64,000 nt of DNA, taken from NCBI GenBank assembly GCA_016841765.1, contig JAENYN010000014.1, positions 1 through 64,000 on the forward strand, given 5' to 3'. Numbering within the stretch: position 1 is the stretch's first letter; each line of letters opens with the position of its first letter. This DNA comes from Guptibacillus hwajinpoensis (GTDB taxonomy: Bacteria > Bacillota > Bacilli > Bacillales > Bacillaceae_O). A model generated the notes under the pieces. That model was not told where the DNA came from, did no database searches, and saw only the letters and a program-made list of their open reading frames with translations. Of the stretch, positions 25,809 through 34,286 are shown piece by piece. Position numbers and translations under genes: made by a program.

Positions 25809-27104
25809 ATGAACAACAACGAAATATATGTTAGTCTAGACATCGGTACGTCCAATGTGAAGGTTATCATTGGTGAACTGCTTAATGATTCCATTAACAT
25901 AATTGGCGTCGGCAAAGCCAGGTCTGCAGGAATCCGTAAAGGATCTATTGTGGACATCGATGAAACGGTTCATTCTATTAAAAAGGCAATTGAACAAGCT
26001 GAAAGAATGATAGGGCTACAAATAAACCGTGTGATTGTGGGGATTACAGGCAACCATGTCCAATTGCAGCCATGCCACGGCGTAGTAGCGGTGGCGAGTG
26101 AAAACAGGGAAATCGGAAATGAGGATATTCAACGGGTGATTGATGCCGCACAGGTACTGTCCATCCCGCCTGAACGGGAAATCATTGATGTCATTCCACG
26201 CCAATTTATGGTGGATGGACTCGATGAAATAACAGACCCGCGCGGTATGATCGGCGTAAGGCTTGAAATGGAAGGAACAGTGATCACCGGATCAAAAACA
26301 GTCCTACATAACGTACTAAGATGCGTGGAACGCGCTGGCCTTGAAATCACAGATATCGCCCTGCAGCCTTTAGCTGCAGGCTCAATCGCCTTATCCAGGG
26401 ATGAAAAAGAAATGGGTGTTGCGCTGATAGATATCGGCGGAGGCTCCACAACCATCTCGGTTTTTGAGAAAGGCTTCCTCCAAAAGACAACAGTCCTGCC
26501 GATTGGAGGAGAACATATCACAAAAGATATATCAATCGGCCTCAGGACATCGACAGAAGAGGCAGAAAAAATTAAAATGAAACATGGACATGCTTTTTAC
26601 GAAACAGCTTCCAAAGAGGAACAGTTTGAAGTATCAATCATTGGAAGCGACCGTAAACAGCAGTTCAACCAGATCGATATCTCACATATTATTGAAGCCA
26701 GATTGGAAGAGATACTTGCCCTTGTCCTGCAGGAAATCCAACGCATGGGCTACAAAGAACTGCCTGGCGGGTATGTTCTGACAGGCGGGACTGCCGCATT
26801 GAGCGGTGTTCTGGACCTCGCCCAGGATGTCTTAAGGCACAATGTAAGGATTGCCATTCCTGATTATATTGGTGTGCGGGAGCCTCAATATACTACAGGG
26901 GTGGGGCTGATTCAGTTTGCTTCCAAAAATGCAAAAATTCAGGGAAGAGAGGTAGCGGCATCGATTTCGACTGATGAAGTCGAACGGAGCCCGCAAAACC
27001 AGGCACCTTCCAAAAAACAGCCGAAAAAGCAGCAAGACAAAAAAGAGAAAGAACCGGGACTTTCCAAAAAGGTGAAGGATTGGTTTGGATACTTCTTTGA
27101 ATAA
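25809..27104 (+). CDS. ftsA: Cell division protein FtsA
   Basis: FtsA is the actin-like ATPase that anchors FtsZ polymers to the membrane. The 431-aa protein has phosphate-1 motif DIGTSNVKV, phosphate-2 DIGGGSTTI and the adenosine motif TGGTAALSG. A basic Lys/Gln-rich linker leads to a C-terminal amphipathic membrane-targeting helix (KKVKDWFGYFFE). The ATG follows AAAGGAGGTG. It lies 28 bases before ftsZ. Confidence 0.97.
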   Translation: MNNNEIYVSLDIGTSNVKVIIGELLNDSINIIGVGKARSAGIRKGSIVDIDETVHSIKKAIEQAERMIGLQINRVIVGITGNHVQLQPCHGVVAVASENREIGNEDIQRVIDAAQVLSIPPEREIIDVIPRQFMVDGLDEITDPRGMIGVRLEMEGTVITGSKTVLHNVLRCVERAGLEITDIALQPLAAGSIALSRDEKEMGVALIDIGGGSTTISVFEKGFLQKTTVLPIGGEHITKDISIGLRTSTEEAEKIKMKHGHAFYETASKEEQFEVSIIGSDRKQQFNQIDISHIIEARLEEILALVLQEIQRMGYKELPGGYVLTGGTAALSGVLDLAQDVLRHNVRIAIPDYIGVREPQYTTGVGLIQFASKNAKIQGREVAASISTDEVERSPQNQAPSKKQPKKQQDKKEKEPGLSKKVKDWFGYFFE

Positions 27105-27132
27105 TTTCCCAAAATGATTAGGAGGACCAGGC

Positions 27133-28266
27133 ATGTTGGAGTTTGATACAAATGTGGACCAATTAGCAACGATTAAAGTGATAGGTGTTGGCGGCGGGGG
27201 AAGCAATGCCGTTAACCGCATGATTGAGCATGGGGTTCAGGGAGTCGATTTCATTGCAGTCAATACGGACGCACAGGCCCTGAATCTTTCTAAAGCAGAA
27301 GCGAAAATGCAAATCGGCACAAAATTGACACGCGGCCTCGGTGCAGGTGCGAACCCTGAAGTAGGCAAGAAAGCCGCCGAAGAGAGCCGTGAGCAGATTG
27401 AAGAAGCGTTAAAAGGTGCAGATATGGTTTTTGTAACCGCTGGTATGGGTGGCGGTACCGGAACAGGTGCTGCTCCTGTCATTGCCTCGGTTGCCAAAGA
27501 GCTTGGCGCCCTTACAGTCGGAGTTGTAACCCGTCCATTCACGTTTGAAGGACGCAAGCGCGCTAATCAGGCAGCTGGCGGGATCAGTTCCATGAAAGAG
27601 AATGTCGATACGCTGATCGTCATTCCAAATGACCGCCTGCTTGAAATTGTCGATAAAAACACGCCGATGCTGGAAGCATTCCGGGAAGCGGATAATGTAC
27701 TCCGCCAGGGTGTGCAAGGCATCTCCGACTTGATCGCGGTTCCAGGCCTAATTAACCTGGACTTTGCCGATGTGAAGACAATCATGTCCGATAAAGGGTC
27801 TGCACTAATGGGCATCGGTATTGCAACAGGTGAAAACCGGGCAGCTGAAGCCGCCAAAAAGGCGATTTCCAGCCCGCTTCTTGAAACCTCGATTGATGGG
27901 GCCCAGGGTGTACTCATGAATATCACCGGCGGCACAAACTTGAGCCTGTATGAAGTCCAGGAAGCGGCAGATATCGTCGCATCTGCTTCAGACCAGGAAG
28001 TCAATATGATTTTCGGTTCGGTAATCAACGAGAATCTGAAAGATGAAATAGTTGTCACCGTCATTGCCACCGGTTTCGATGACAGCGACCTTAACCAGCC
28101 GAAGCCGCAGCAGCGCCCATCAATGGGTGCCCAGAAGCCTTCCGGCTATTCTGCCCCGAAAAGGGAAGAACAAAAGCAGGACAATCACAACCGCCAGCAA
28201 TCCCAGTCAAATGATGAGACGCTGGACATTCCGACATTCTTGCGAAACCGCAATCGCAACCGCTGA
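27133..28266 (+). CDS. ftsZ: Cell division protein FtsZ
   Basis: The tubulin-like GTPase that forms the Z-ring. GTP-binding loops include [13 protein letters not shown] (near residue 20) and the signature [11 protein letters not shown] (near 107); the T7 loop has [12 protein letters not shown] Gln/Pro-rich linker (about 320-360) leads to the C-terminal peptide DIPTFLRNR and a basic NRNR tail that binds FtsA/SepF. 377 aa. ATG after TTAGGAGGA. Confidence 0.98.
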   Translation: MLEFDTNVDQLATIKVIGVGGGGSNAVNRMIEHGVQGVDFIAVNTDAQALNLSKAEAKMQIGTKLTRGLGAGANPEVGKKAAEESREQIEEALKGADMVFVTAGMGGGTGTGAAPVIASVAKELGALTVGVVTRPFTFEGRKRANQAAGGISSMKENVDTLIVIPNDRLLEIVDKNTPMLEAFREADNVLRQGVQGISDLIAVPGLINLDFADVKTIMSDKGSALMGIGIATGENRAAEAAKKAISSPLLETSIDGAQGVLMNITGGTNLSLYEVQEAADIVASASDQEVNMIFGSVINENLKDEIVVTVIATGFDDSDLNQPKPQQRPSMGAQKPSGYSAPKREEQKQDNHNRQQSQSNDETLDIPTFLRNRNRNR

Positions 28267-28275
28267 TTGCATATA

Positions 28276-28318
28276 AAAAGGCATGTGCCCATTCTATTTT
28301 GGGCCATGCCTTTTTTTT
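28276..28318 (+). terminator. Intrinsic terminator after ftsZ
   Basis: AAAAAGGCATG pairs with CATGCCTTTTT, with an additional inner GCCC/GGGC pairing, followed by a long T run. Strong. Confidence 0.93.
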
Positions 28319-28340
28319 GTGTATATGAAAGAAAAAAATG

Positions 28341-28797
28341 CCAGCAGGGAAGCCCGCCTTCCTGCAGGTGCCCCCGCTTATGCGTGCGCCGCTAAACAAG
28401 CACCTTCCGCATTTCGATTGTCCAGCTGCAGGCCCTAGCAGCTATCGTCATAAGCATTGCCGCCCCATGAAGGGAAAGCCCGCCCTTCATGGTGCGGCCC
28501 TGCTTATGCGTAAGCCGCTGTCCAAGGACCCTCCGCATTTCGATTGCCCAGCTCCAGGTGCCAGCGGCTATCGTCATAAGCAGTGACCTCCTCCGGAAAG
28601 AAAGATCGCTTTCCTGAGGATGCCCCCGATTATGCGTACGCCGCTAAATAGGGCACCTTCCGCATTTCGATTGTCCAGCTCCGGGCGCCAGCGGCTATCG
28701 CCATAAGCATTGCCGCCCCATGAAGGGAAAGCCCGCCCTTCCTGGTTCGGCCTTGCTTATGCGTACGCCGCTAACCAGGCGCCCTCCGCATTTCGAT
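28341..28797 (+). repeat. Tandem array of hairpin repeat units (about 3.6 copies)
   Basis: Three full units start at 28421, 28547 and 28674 (periods 126 and 127), preceded by the 3' half of another. Each unit runs from TCCAGCTCCAGGCGCCAGCG through GGCTATCGTCATAAGC to GCTTATGCGTACGCCGCT and GGCGCC, and each folds as a nested hairpin of roughly 110 bases. Inner arms differ between units but stay complementary. The array replaces the bpr position of B. subtilis between ftsZ and spoIIGA. Open frames across it are by-products. Confidence 0.88.
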
Positions 28798-28846
28798 AAA
28801 GAAAGTGGAAATCTTTCAAAATTACCAGTCGCTTCCTCGGCATAAA

Positions 28847-28880
28847 CTGACAGACTTCCAAAGACAGACTATTATATACT
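28847..28880 (+). promoter_or_regulatory. spoIIG promoter with 22-bp spacer
   Basis: CTGACA (28847-28852) and TATACT (28875-28880) are 22 bases apart. The spoIIG promoter of B. subtilis is known for this over-long SigA spacer, which makes it depend on Spo0A~P. Two GACAGAC direct repeats lie in the region, but no good TTTGTCGAA Spo0A box is visible. Confidence 0.6.
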
Positions 28881-28915
28881 AGGTTACAAACTTACAAACA
28901 AAGGGGTTTGTATGA

Positions 28916-29839
28916 GTGGCCATTTATCTGGATGCTGTGTGGCTTTTGAATTTTTGTATTGATGCGTTGATTTTGCAGCTTACAGCAATCATTTTGAAGA
29001 AAAAGACATCCAGAGTACGGCTGATTGGCGCCGCTTTCCTTGGCTCTTCGTTTGTTCTGCTTTATTTCACACCAGTTTCGGCGGCTGCTACCGGTCCGGT
29101 TGCAAAACTTATTTTATCTGCAGTCATTATTTTAACGGCTTTTGGATTCACGAAGGTACGGACTTTTTTTCAGCAGTTATTTATGTTCTACTTTGTCACG
29201 TTCGTTTTAGGCGGGGGCATGGTGGCCACACACTTTTTCTTACAGGAGAAGATCACCGGATTTGATAGTGTGCTGGCGACATATTCCACCGGCTATGGAA
29301 GTCCGGTCGGCTGGGCATTTGTGCTCGTTTCTTTTCCGGTGATATGGTTTTTTTCGAAGAAACGGATGGAAGATGCGGAAGCACGGACCATTCATGCCGA
29401 TCAACTGATTCACGTGGAGATTGTCATTGATGGGCTTACTGTAAAAACGGTTGGTCTCATTGATACCGGGAACCAGCTATTCGACCCGATCAGCCGTTTG
29501 CCGGTATTGATCCTCGATTTTTACAGGACACTCGACCAGTGGCCGCAGGAGACTTCTGATCAGTTGAAGAAGTGGATTGATTTTGCTGTTGATGAAGAAA
29601 ACGGTGATCCGCATCGGTGGGAGGATCGGCTCCGTATCATTCCGTATCGGGCAGTTGGACAAGAACAGCAATTTTTAACTGCACTGAAGCCGGATTTAAT
29701 CAGGCTTTTTTATCAAGAAGAAGTGATAGAAACCGGGAAAGCTTTAATCGGTTTGAGTGCAACCCAACTATCAAGTGAGAATGAGTATGGATGTATTGTT
29801 CATCCGAAACTGCTTTTGACCGCGGCCAGGACCGCCTGA
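28916..29839 (+). CDS. spoIIGA: Sporulation sigma-E processing peptidase SpoIIGA
   Basis: SpoIIGA is the septal-membrane aspartic protease that removes the pro-sequence of SigE after the SpoIIR signal. Five hydrophobic segments fill the first 150 residues; the protease half contains the catalytic Asp in GLIDTGNQLFDP (around residue 182) and a HPKLL motif near the end. Start is GTG (MAIYLDAVWLLNF) about nine bases after AAGGGG. It forms an operon with sigE. Confidence 0.95.
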   Translation: MAIYLDAVWLLNFCIDALILQLTAIILKKKTSRVRLIGAAFLGSSFVLLYFTPVSAAATGPVAKLILSAVIILTAFGFTKVRTFFQQLFMFYFVTFVLGGGMVATHFFLQEKITGFDSVLATYSTGYGSPVGWAFVLVSFPVIWFFSKKRMEDAEARTIHADQLIHVEIVIDGLTVKTVGLIDTGNQLFDPISRLPVLILDFYRTLDQWPQETSDQLKKWIDFAVDEENGDPHRWEDRLRIIPYRAVGQEQQFLTALKPDLIRLFYQEEVIETGKALIGLSATQLSSENEYGCIVHPKLLLTAARTA

Positions 29840-29866
29840 GCCGAATAACAACATGGGGGGAAGGGA

Positions 29867-30586
29867 ATGGCAAAATGGAAAATACGTCTGACACTTTGGT
29901 GGTATAAGCTTTTAATCAAACTCGGCATCAAAACGGATGAAATTTTTTATATAGGGGGAAGCGAGGCACTGCCGCCGCCTCTTTCAAAAGAAGAGGAAGC
30001 CCATCTGCTGAAAAAGCTTCCTTCCGGGGATAAAGCGACCCGTTCTATTTTGATCGAGCGGAACCTGCGCCTGGTCGTCTACATTGCCAGGAAGTTTGAA
30101 AATACAGGCATTAATATCGAGGACTTGATCAGCATCGGGACAATCGGGCTTATAAAGGCAGTCAATACTTTCAATCCCGAAAAAAAGATCAAGCTCGCTA
30201 CATATGCCTCAAGGTGTATCGAAAATGAAATTCTCATGTATTTGCGTCGGAATAATAAAATCAGGTCCGAAATTTCATTCGATGAACCGCTGAACATTGA
30301 TTGGGACGGCAATGAACTTCTCCTATCCGATATTCTGGGCACTGAAGAAGATATCATCACGAAAGACATTGAAGCAAGTGTCGATAAAAAACTGCTTGTC
30401 AAAGCCCTCGAACGCTTGAATGACAGAGAAAAACAGATCATGGAACTGAGATTCGGACTTGCCGGCGGCGAGGAAAAGACGCAAAAGGATGTAGCTGACA
30501 TGCTCGGCATTTCCCAGTCCTATATCTCGCGGCTTGAAAAACGGATCATAAAACGCCTACGAAAAGAATTTAATAAAATGGTCTAA
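29867..30586 (+). CDS. sigE: RNA polymerase sigma-E factor (pro-form), mother cell
   Basis: SigE directs early mother-cell transcription. The first 27 or so residues form the membrane-associating pro-sequence removed by SpoIIGA. Region 2 ([24 protein letters not shown]...[16 protein letters not shown]) and region 4 with a helix-turn-helix ([22 protein letters not shown]) are intact; 239 aa matches B. subtilis. GGGGGAAGGGA precedes the ATG, 27 bases after spoIIGA. Confidence 0.98.
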   Translation: MAKWKIRLTLWWYKLLIKLGIKTDEIFYIGGSEALPPPLSKEEEAHLLKKLPSGDKATRSILIERNLRLVVYIARKFENTGINIEDLISIGTIGLIKAVNTFNPEKKIKLATYASRCIENEILMYLRRNNKIRSEISFDEPLNIDWDGNELLLSDILGTEEDIITKDIEASVDKKLLVKALERLNDREKQIMELRFGLAGGEEKTQKDVADMLGISQSYISRLEKRIIKRLRKEFNKMV

Positions 30587-30652
30587 TGCATCCGCCTCAA
30601 GGGTTCATCCTGTTTTTGGGAACGGATTTGGTTTTGGCCGGTGCATAAATTT

Positions 30653-30702
30653 CCCTCCCGAGGAGATACTTACTTTTGAAACAGCATCTCCTGATGGGAG
30701 GG
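30653..30702 (+). promoter_or_regulatory. sigG leader hairpin sequestering the ribosome binding site
   Basis: CCCTCCC (30653-30659) pairs with GGGAGGG (30696-30702), and AGGAGAT (30661-30667) pairs with ATCTCCT (30686-30692): 14 pairs with a small internal loop and an 18-base terminal loop. The 3' arm contains the GGGAGG ribosome binding site of sigG. A TGCATA at 30642 may be a SigF/SigG -35 with a GATACTT -10, but that match is weak. Confidence 0.75.
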
Positions 30703-30708
30703 AAAGAT

Positions 30709-31488
30709 TTGACGCGACATAAAGTAGAAATTTGTGGAGTAGATACTTCGAAACTCCCGGTACTTACCAATCAAGAAATGCGAAAGCTCTTCAAAGAAAT
30801 GCAAAGCGGTGATGACAGCGCCCGTGAAAAGCTGGTCAACGGGAATCTCCGCCTTGTACTGAGTGTCATTAAACGTTTCAATAATCGCGGCGAATATGTT
30901 GATGATTTGTTTCAGGTCGGCTGTATCGGCTTGATGAAGTCAATTGATAATTTCGATCTCGGTCAAAATGTGAAATTTTCCACGTATGCTGTACCGATGA
31001 TTATTGGCGAAATCCGCCGGTATTTACGCGATAATAACCCTATTAGGGTGTCGAGGTCTTTGCGGGACATCGCTTACAAAGCATTGCAGGCCCGGGAAAA
31101 GCTGATAGGGGAAACACAGAAGGAGCCGACAGCAGAGGAAATTTCAAAAGTGCTTGACGTTCCGCATGAGGAAATCATTTTTGCCCTGGACGCTATCCAG
31201 GACCCGGTATCTTTGTTTGAACCGATTTATAACGACGGCGGAGATCCGATTTACGTAATGGACCAGCTAAGTGATGAAAAAAGCAGTGATATTAAATGGC
31301 TTGAGGAACTGGCTTTGAAAGAAGGGATGCGGCGCCTGAATGACCGGGAAAAAATGATCATAAAAAAGCGTTTTTTCCAGGGGAAGACGCAGATGGAAGT
31401 CGCCGATGAAATCGGGATTTCCCAGGCGCAAGTATCAAGGCTTGAGAAAGCAGCAATCAAACAAATGAATAAAAATATCCAGCATTGA
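30709..31488 (+). CDS. sigG: RNA polymerase sigma-G factor, late forespore
   Basis: SigG directs late forespore genes after engulfment. The 259-aa protein starts MTRHKVEICGVDTSKLPVL, with regions 2 (NLRLVLSVIKRF...), 3 and 4 (GKTQMEVADEIGISQAQVSRLEK) complete. The start is a TTG at 30709, six bases after GGAGG; the longer frame from 30676 begins inside the leader hairpin and is not supported. Both the TTG start and the hairpin should lower translation. Confidence 0.97.
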   Translation: MTRHKVEICGVDTSKLPVLTNQEMRKLFKEMQSGDDSAREKLVNGNLRLVLSVIKRFNNRGEYVDDLFQVGCIGLMKSIDNFDLGQNVKFSTYAVPMIIGEIRRYLRDNNPIRVSRSLRDIAYKALQAREKLIGETQKEPTAEEISKVLDVPHEEIIFALDAIQDPVSLFEPIYNDGGDPIYVMDQLSDEKSSDIKWLEELALKEGMRRLNDREKMIIKKRFFQGKTQMEVADEIGISQAQVSRLEKAAIKQMNKNIQH

Positions 31489-31493
31489 AAACG

Positions 31494-31521
31494 AAAACCG
31501 TTCTGTAAAGAGCGGTTTTTT
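31494..31521 (+). terminator. Intrinsic terminator after sigG
   Basis: AAAACCG pairs with CGGTTTT, extended by partial TCT/AGA pairing, with a T run. Confidence 0.8.
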
Positions 31522-31672
31522 CTATGCCGTAAGGCAGGATGGATTTCAGCAATTAAGATGATCCGTTTGAATAACAGTGTGATGTTTACGAAAAAAATGA
31601 ACCGGCCGCCACTTATTTTTTCATGAAAATCACGGGGCGGTTCATATATTGAAGGTAAAGGAGGAATCGGCG

Positions 31673-31930
31673 ATGATCAAAATTTCGGATTTCCGAATAA
31701 AAGATGTTATAAATGTCTCTGATGGGAAAAGGCTTGGGGCAATTTCCGATATCGAATTGAATGCATCCACGGGAAAAATAGATGCAATCATACTGCCGGC
31801 AGGCGGAAGGAAAATGGGGTTGTTCGCAAAAGACAGTGAAATTGTCATTCCATGGCATAATATCGTGAAAATAGGCAATGATGTCATCCTTGTCAGGCAT
31901 TATTCCGAACAGGGAATATCTGACGAATAA
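31673..31930 (+). CDS. ylmC: YlmC/YmxH family PRC-barrel sporulation protein
   Basis: An 85-aa PRC-barrel-like protein (MIKISDFRIKDVINVSDGKRLG, then IPWHNIVKIGNDVILV), of the YlmC/YmxH family that is common in spore-formers; biochemical role unknown. ATG 31673 is nine bases after AAAGGAGG. A hairpin with arms TGAACCG and CGGTTCA (31598-31644) lies just upstream and could be a leader structure. Position after sigG matches B. subtilis. Confidence 0.9.
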   Translation: MIKISDFRIKDVINVSDGKRLGAISDIELNASTGKIDAIILPAGGRKMGLFAKDSEIVIPWHNIVKIGNDVILVRHYSEQGISDE

Positions 31931-31965
31931 GTATGAGATCAACTGAACGTAAATGACTGTGATAT

Positions 31966-31973
31966 GATACAAT
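31966..31973 (+). promoter_or_regulatory. Candidate extended -10 promoter of ylmD operon
   Basis: TGA then TACAAT (31968-31973); a weak CTGAAC -35 lies 19 bases upstream. It is 43 bases before ylmD and would drive ylmDE-sepF-ylmGH. Confidence 0.4.
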
Positions 31974-32015
31974 AGAAACAACCTGACTGACAGGTTTCGA
32001 CTGAGGAGGATGACA

Positions 32016-32852
32016 TTGACAAAAGCGGATATTTTTCAAGAAACGGCGACCCCGGAGTTGCTGATGATCGAATCCTGGACCAGCCGGAATCCGCGCCTAG
32101 TTGCAGGTATTACGACACGAAATGGCGGTGCCAGCAGCCCGCCTTTTTTGTCCCTGAATATGGGGCTGCACGTAAATGATGATCCCGGCCTTGTCCTTCA
32201 AAATAGGGAAAGGCTGGCTGATGTCACGGGTATGCCTTTATCCAGCTGGGTGTCCGGAGAACAGGTGCACGGGGTAAACGTTGCGAAAGTGGGCCGTTCC
32301 GACAGGGGCAGTGGTGCTGAAAATCAGGCAACAGCCATTCCCGGATCGGACGGTTTATATACAATGGAAACCGATGTGCTTTTGACGGCTTTTTATGCTG
32401 ACTGTGTTCCGCTGTTTTTCTATGCGCCCGATCACAACTTTTTGGGGCTTGCCCATGCCGGCTGGAGGGGAACAGTCTCTGATATGGCCGGGAAAATGGT
32501 CGAAGCCTATGCAGATAAAGAGGGGCTGCCGCCTGAAGACATGTATGCAGCGATAGGCCCTGCAATCGGGTCATGCTGTTACGAAGTGGATCAAGCTGTC
32601 ATAGATGCGGTAAATAGCATCGCACCTGACTGTCCAGAGGCTGTTTATAAGAATTCCGGAAGGGACGGCCACTTTATGCTTGATTTGAAAGAGCTGAATC
32701 GCTATCTTTTAATTCAGGCAGGTATCGCTGAAAATAACATCACAGTCACCGATTATTGCACCTCATGTTCGGACAATTTGTTTTTTTCACACCGGCGGGA
32801 CAAAGGGAAGACTGGCAGGATGCTAAGTTTCATCGGTATGAAAGAGGAGTGA
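32016..32852 (+). CDS. ylmD: Multicopper polyphenol oxidoreductase-like/PgeF family protein YlmD
   Basis: A 278-aa cytoplasmic protein of the DUF152/PgeF (YfiH) family; relatives edit peptidoglycan precursors or act as purine nucleoside phosphorylases, so the exact role here is open. Metal-binding His and Cys motifs are visible: EQVHG, GLAHAGWRGT, IGSCCYEV and YCTSCSDN...SHRRD. The TTG at 32016, six bases after GAGGAGG, is preferred to the ATG at 32010 that touches it. It belongs to the ylmDE-sepF cluster next to divisome genes. Confidence 0.92.
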   Translation: MTKADIFQETATPELLMIESWTSRNPRLVAGITTRNGGASSPPFLSLNMGLHVNDDPGLVLQNRERLADVTGMPLSSWVSGEQVHGVNVAKVGRSDRGSGAENQATAIPGSDGLYTMETDVLLTAFYADCVPLFFYAPDHNFLGLAHAGWRGTVSDMAGKMVEAYADKEGLPPEDMYAAIGPAIGSCCYEVDQAVIDAVNSIAPDCPEAVYKNSGRDGHFMLDLKELNRYLLIQAGIAENNITVTDYCTSCSDNLFFSHRRDKGKTGRMLSFIGMKEE

Positions 32853-32860
32853 CTCAAACA

Positions 32861-33532
32861 TTGTCAGTACAAGAAAAATACTCTAAAATAAAACAAGATA
32901 TAGTACAGGCTGCTGCCCGTTCGGGAAGAGACCCGGCTGATATAAAAGTCATTGCCGTCACAAAATATGTAACAGTTCAACGGGCGAAGGAAGCGCTTGA
33001 TGCGGGCATCACCGACCTCGGTGAAAATCGTGATGACGGATTCGCGGAAAAGCACCGGGAAATCGGTGATGCGGCTGTCTGGCACTTTATCGGGACCCTG
33101 CAGTCCCGAAAAGTGAAAAATGTGATCAAGGATGTCGATTTTATCCATTCCGTTGATCGCCTCTCGCTTGCTAGAGAGATAGAGAAGCGTTCCGATAAAC
33201 CGGTCAATTGCTTCATCCAGGTAAATGCATCAGGTGAGGAATCCAAACACGGGCTTGCGCCAGATGATGTCATCCCGTTTGTGGACAAGCTTGAAGCTTA
33301 TCCAAAGATCAAAATCGTCGGTCTTATGACCATGGCTCCCCATACAGAGGATGAAGAAATCATCAGGCAGACGTTCAGGAAAGCAAAAAGGCTGCAGGAA
33401 GAAATCAAGGAAAAAGGATACCCCCACGCTCCCTGTGATGAACTGTCTATGGGCATGTCCAATGATTACACAATTGCAGTGGAGGAAGGATCGACATATG
33501 TCAGGATCGGCTCTGCCCTGGTTGGAGAATAA
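32861..33532 (+). CDS. ylmE: YggS-family pyridoxal-phosphate homeostasis protein YlmE
   Basis: A 223-aa PLP-binding protein of the YggS/PROSC family, which buffers free pyridoxal phosphate. The PLP lysine is in AVTKYV (near residue 35); WHFIGTLQSRKVKN, GLMTMAPH and ELSMGMSNDY are family motifs. Start uncertain: TTG 32861 gives a normal N-terminus, with GAGGAG 11 bases upstream; GTG 32849 overlaps the ylmD stop and ribosome binding site. Second gene of the ylmD operon. Confidence 0.92.
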   Translation: MSVQEKYSKIKQDIVQAAARSGRDPADIKVIAVTKYVTVQRAKEALDAGITDLGENRDDGFAEKHREIGDAAVWHFIGTLQSRKVKNVIKDVDFIHSVDRLSLAREIEKRSDKPVNCFIQVNASGEESKHGLAPDDVIPFVDKLEAYPKIKIVGLMTMAPHTEDEEIIRQTFRKAKRLQEEIKEKGYPHAPCDELSMGMSNDYTIAVEEGSTYVRIGSALVGE

Positions 33533-33565
33533 ATTAATGGGATTAATCAGCGGAGGTGCACCTTC

Positions 33566-34012
33566 ATGAGTTTTAAAACGAAAATCAAGCGTTTTTTTGA
33601 ACTGGAAGATGACTATGATGAGATAGAAGAGCATGACCGGGAAGAAATCGATACACCTGAGGAATTTCCGGTGTCCCGTAAACAGCAGAAACAAAATGTT
33701 GTCAGCCTGCAAAGCATCCAAAAAAATTCTACAACTCACATGGTGCTGCATGAACCGCGTACATATGCGGAAGCGCAGGAGATTGCCGATCATTTGAAAA
33801 ACAGGCGGTCTGTCATCATAAACCTGCAGCGTATCGATCGCGGACAGGCTAAAAGGATTGTGGATTTTTTGAGCGGGACGGTATATGCCCTTGGAGGCGA
33901 TATCCAAAAGCTTGGGGACCAGGCCTTCCTTTGCACACCGGACAATGTTGATATTAGCGGAACAATCACTGAAATGGCAGCAGAACAAGAGATGAATGAT
34001 AACAGGTGGTGA
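33566..34012 (+). CDS. sepF: Cell division protein SepF
   Basis: SepF anchors and organises FtsZ filaments at the membrane. The 148-aa protein has an N-terminal amphipathic membrane-targeting helix ([13 protein letters not shown]), an acidic linker and the C-terminal ring-forming domain (about 60-145, [26 protein letters not shown]). The ATG follows GGAGGTG. Confidence 0.96.
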   Translation: MSFKTKIKRFFELEDDYDEIEEHDREEIDTPEEFPVSRKQQKQNVVSLQSIQKNSTTHMVLHEPRTYAEAQEIADHLKNRRSVIINLQRIDRGQAKRIVDFLSGTVYALGGDIQKLGDQAFLCTPDNVDISGTITEMAAEQEMNDNRW

Positions 34013-34020
34013 CTTAGTTA

Positions 34021-34284
34021 ATGGGTTTTATATTCCAAATTATCATGACAGCAATCAATATCTACACATACGTAATAATCGGATACATTTTGATGTCCTG
34101 GTTCCCGAATGCGCGCGAGTCAAGCATCGGGCAACTCCTCGGACGTCTTGCCGAACCGTATCTTGAACCGTTCAGAAGAATTATCCCGCCGCTTGGCATG
34201 ATCGACATCTCGCCGATCGTTGCCATCATCGCATTGAATTTTGCCCAATATGGTGTTGCGGCCCTGTTCAAAATGATTTCTTAA
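34021..34284 (+). CDS. ylmG: YggT family membrane protein YlmG
   Basis: An 87-aa membrane protein with two hydrophobic segments (about residues 3-24 and 60-85) and the YggT motif LAEPYLEPFRRIIPPLGMIDISPI between them. The family clusters with sepF and divIVA; its role in division or morphology is not defined. AGGTGGTGA precedes the ATG eight bases after sepF. Confidence 0.92.
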   Translation: MGFIFQIIMTAINIYTYVIIGYILMSWFPNARESSIGQLLGRLAEPYLEPFRRIIPPLGMIDISPIVAIIALNFAQYGVAALFKMIS

Positions 34285-34286
34285 AA

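Noticed and set aside
28091-28586. Open frames across the hairpin repeat array
   Set aside because: They arise from repeat units, lack ribosome binding sites and overlap the ftsZ end or terminator.
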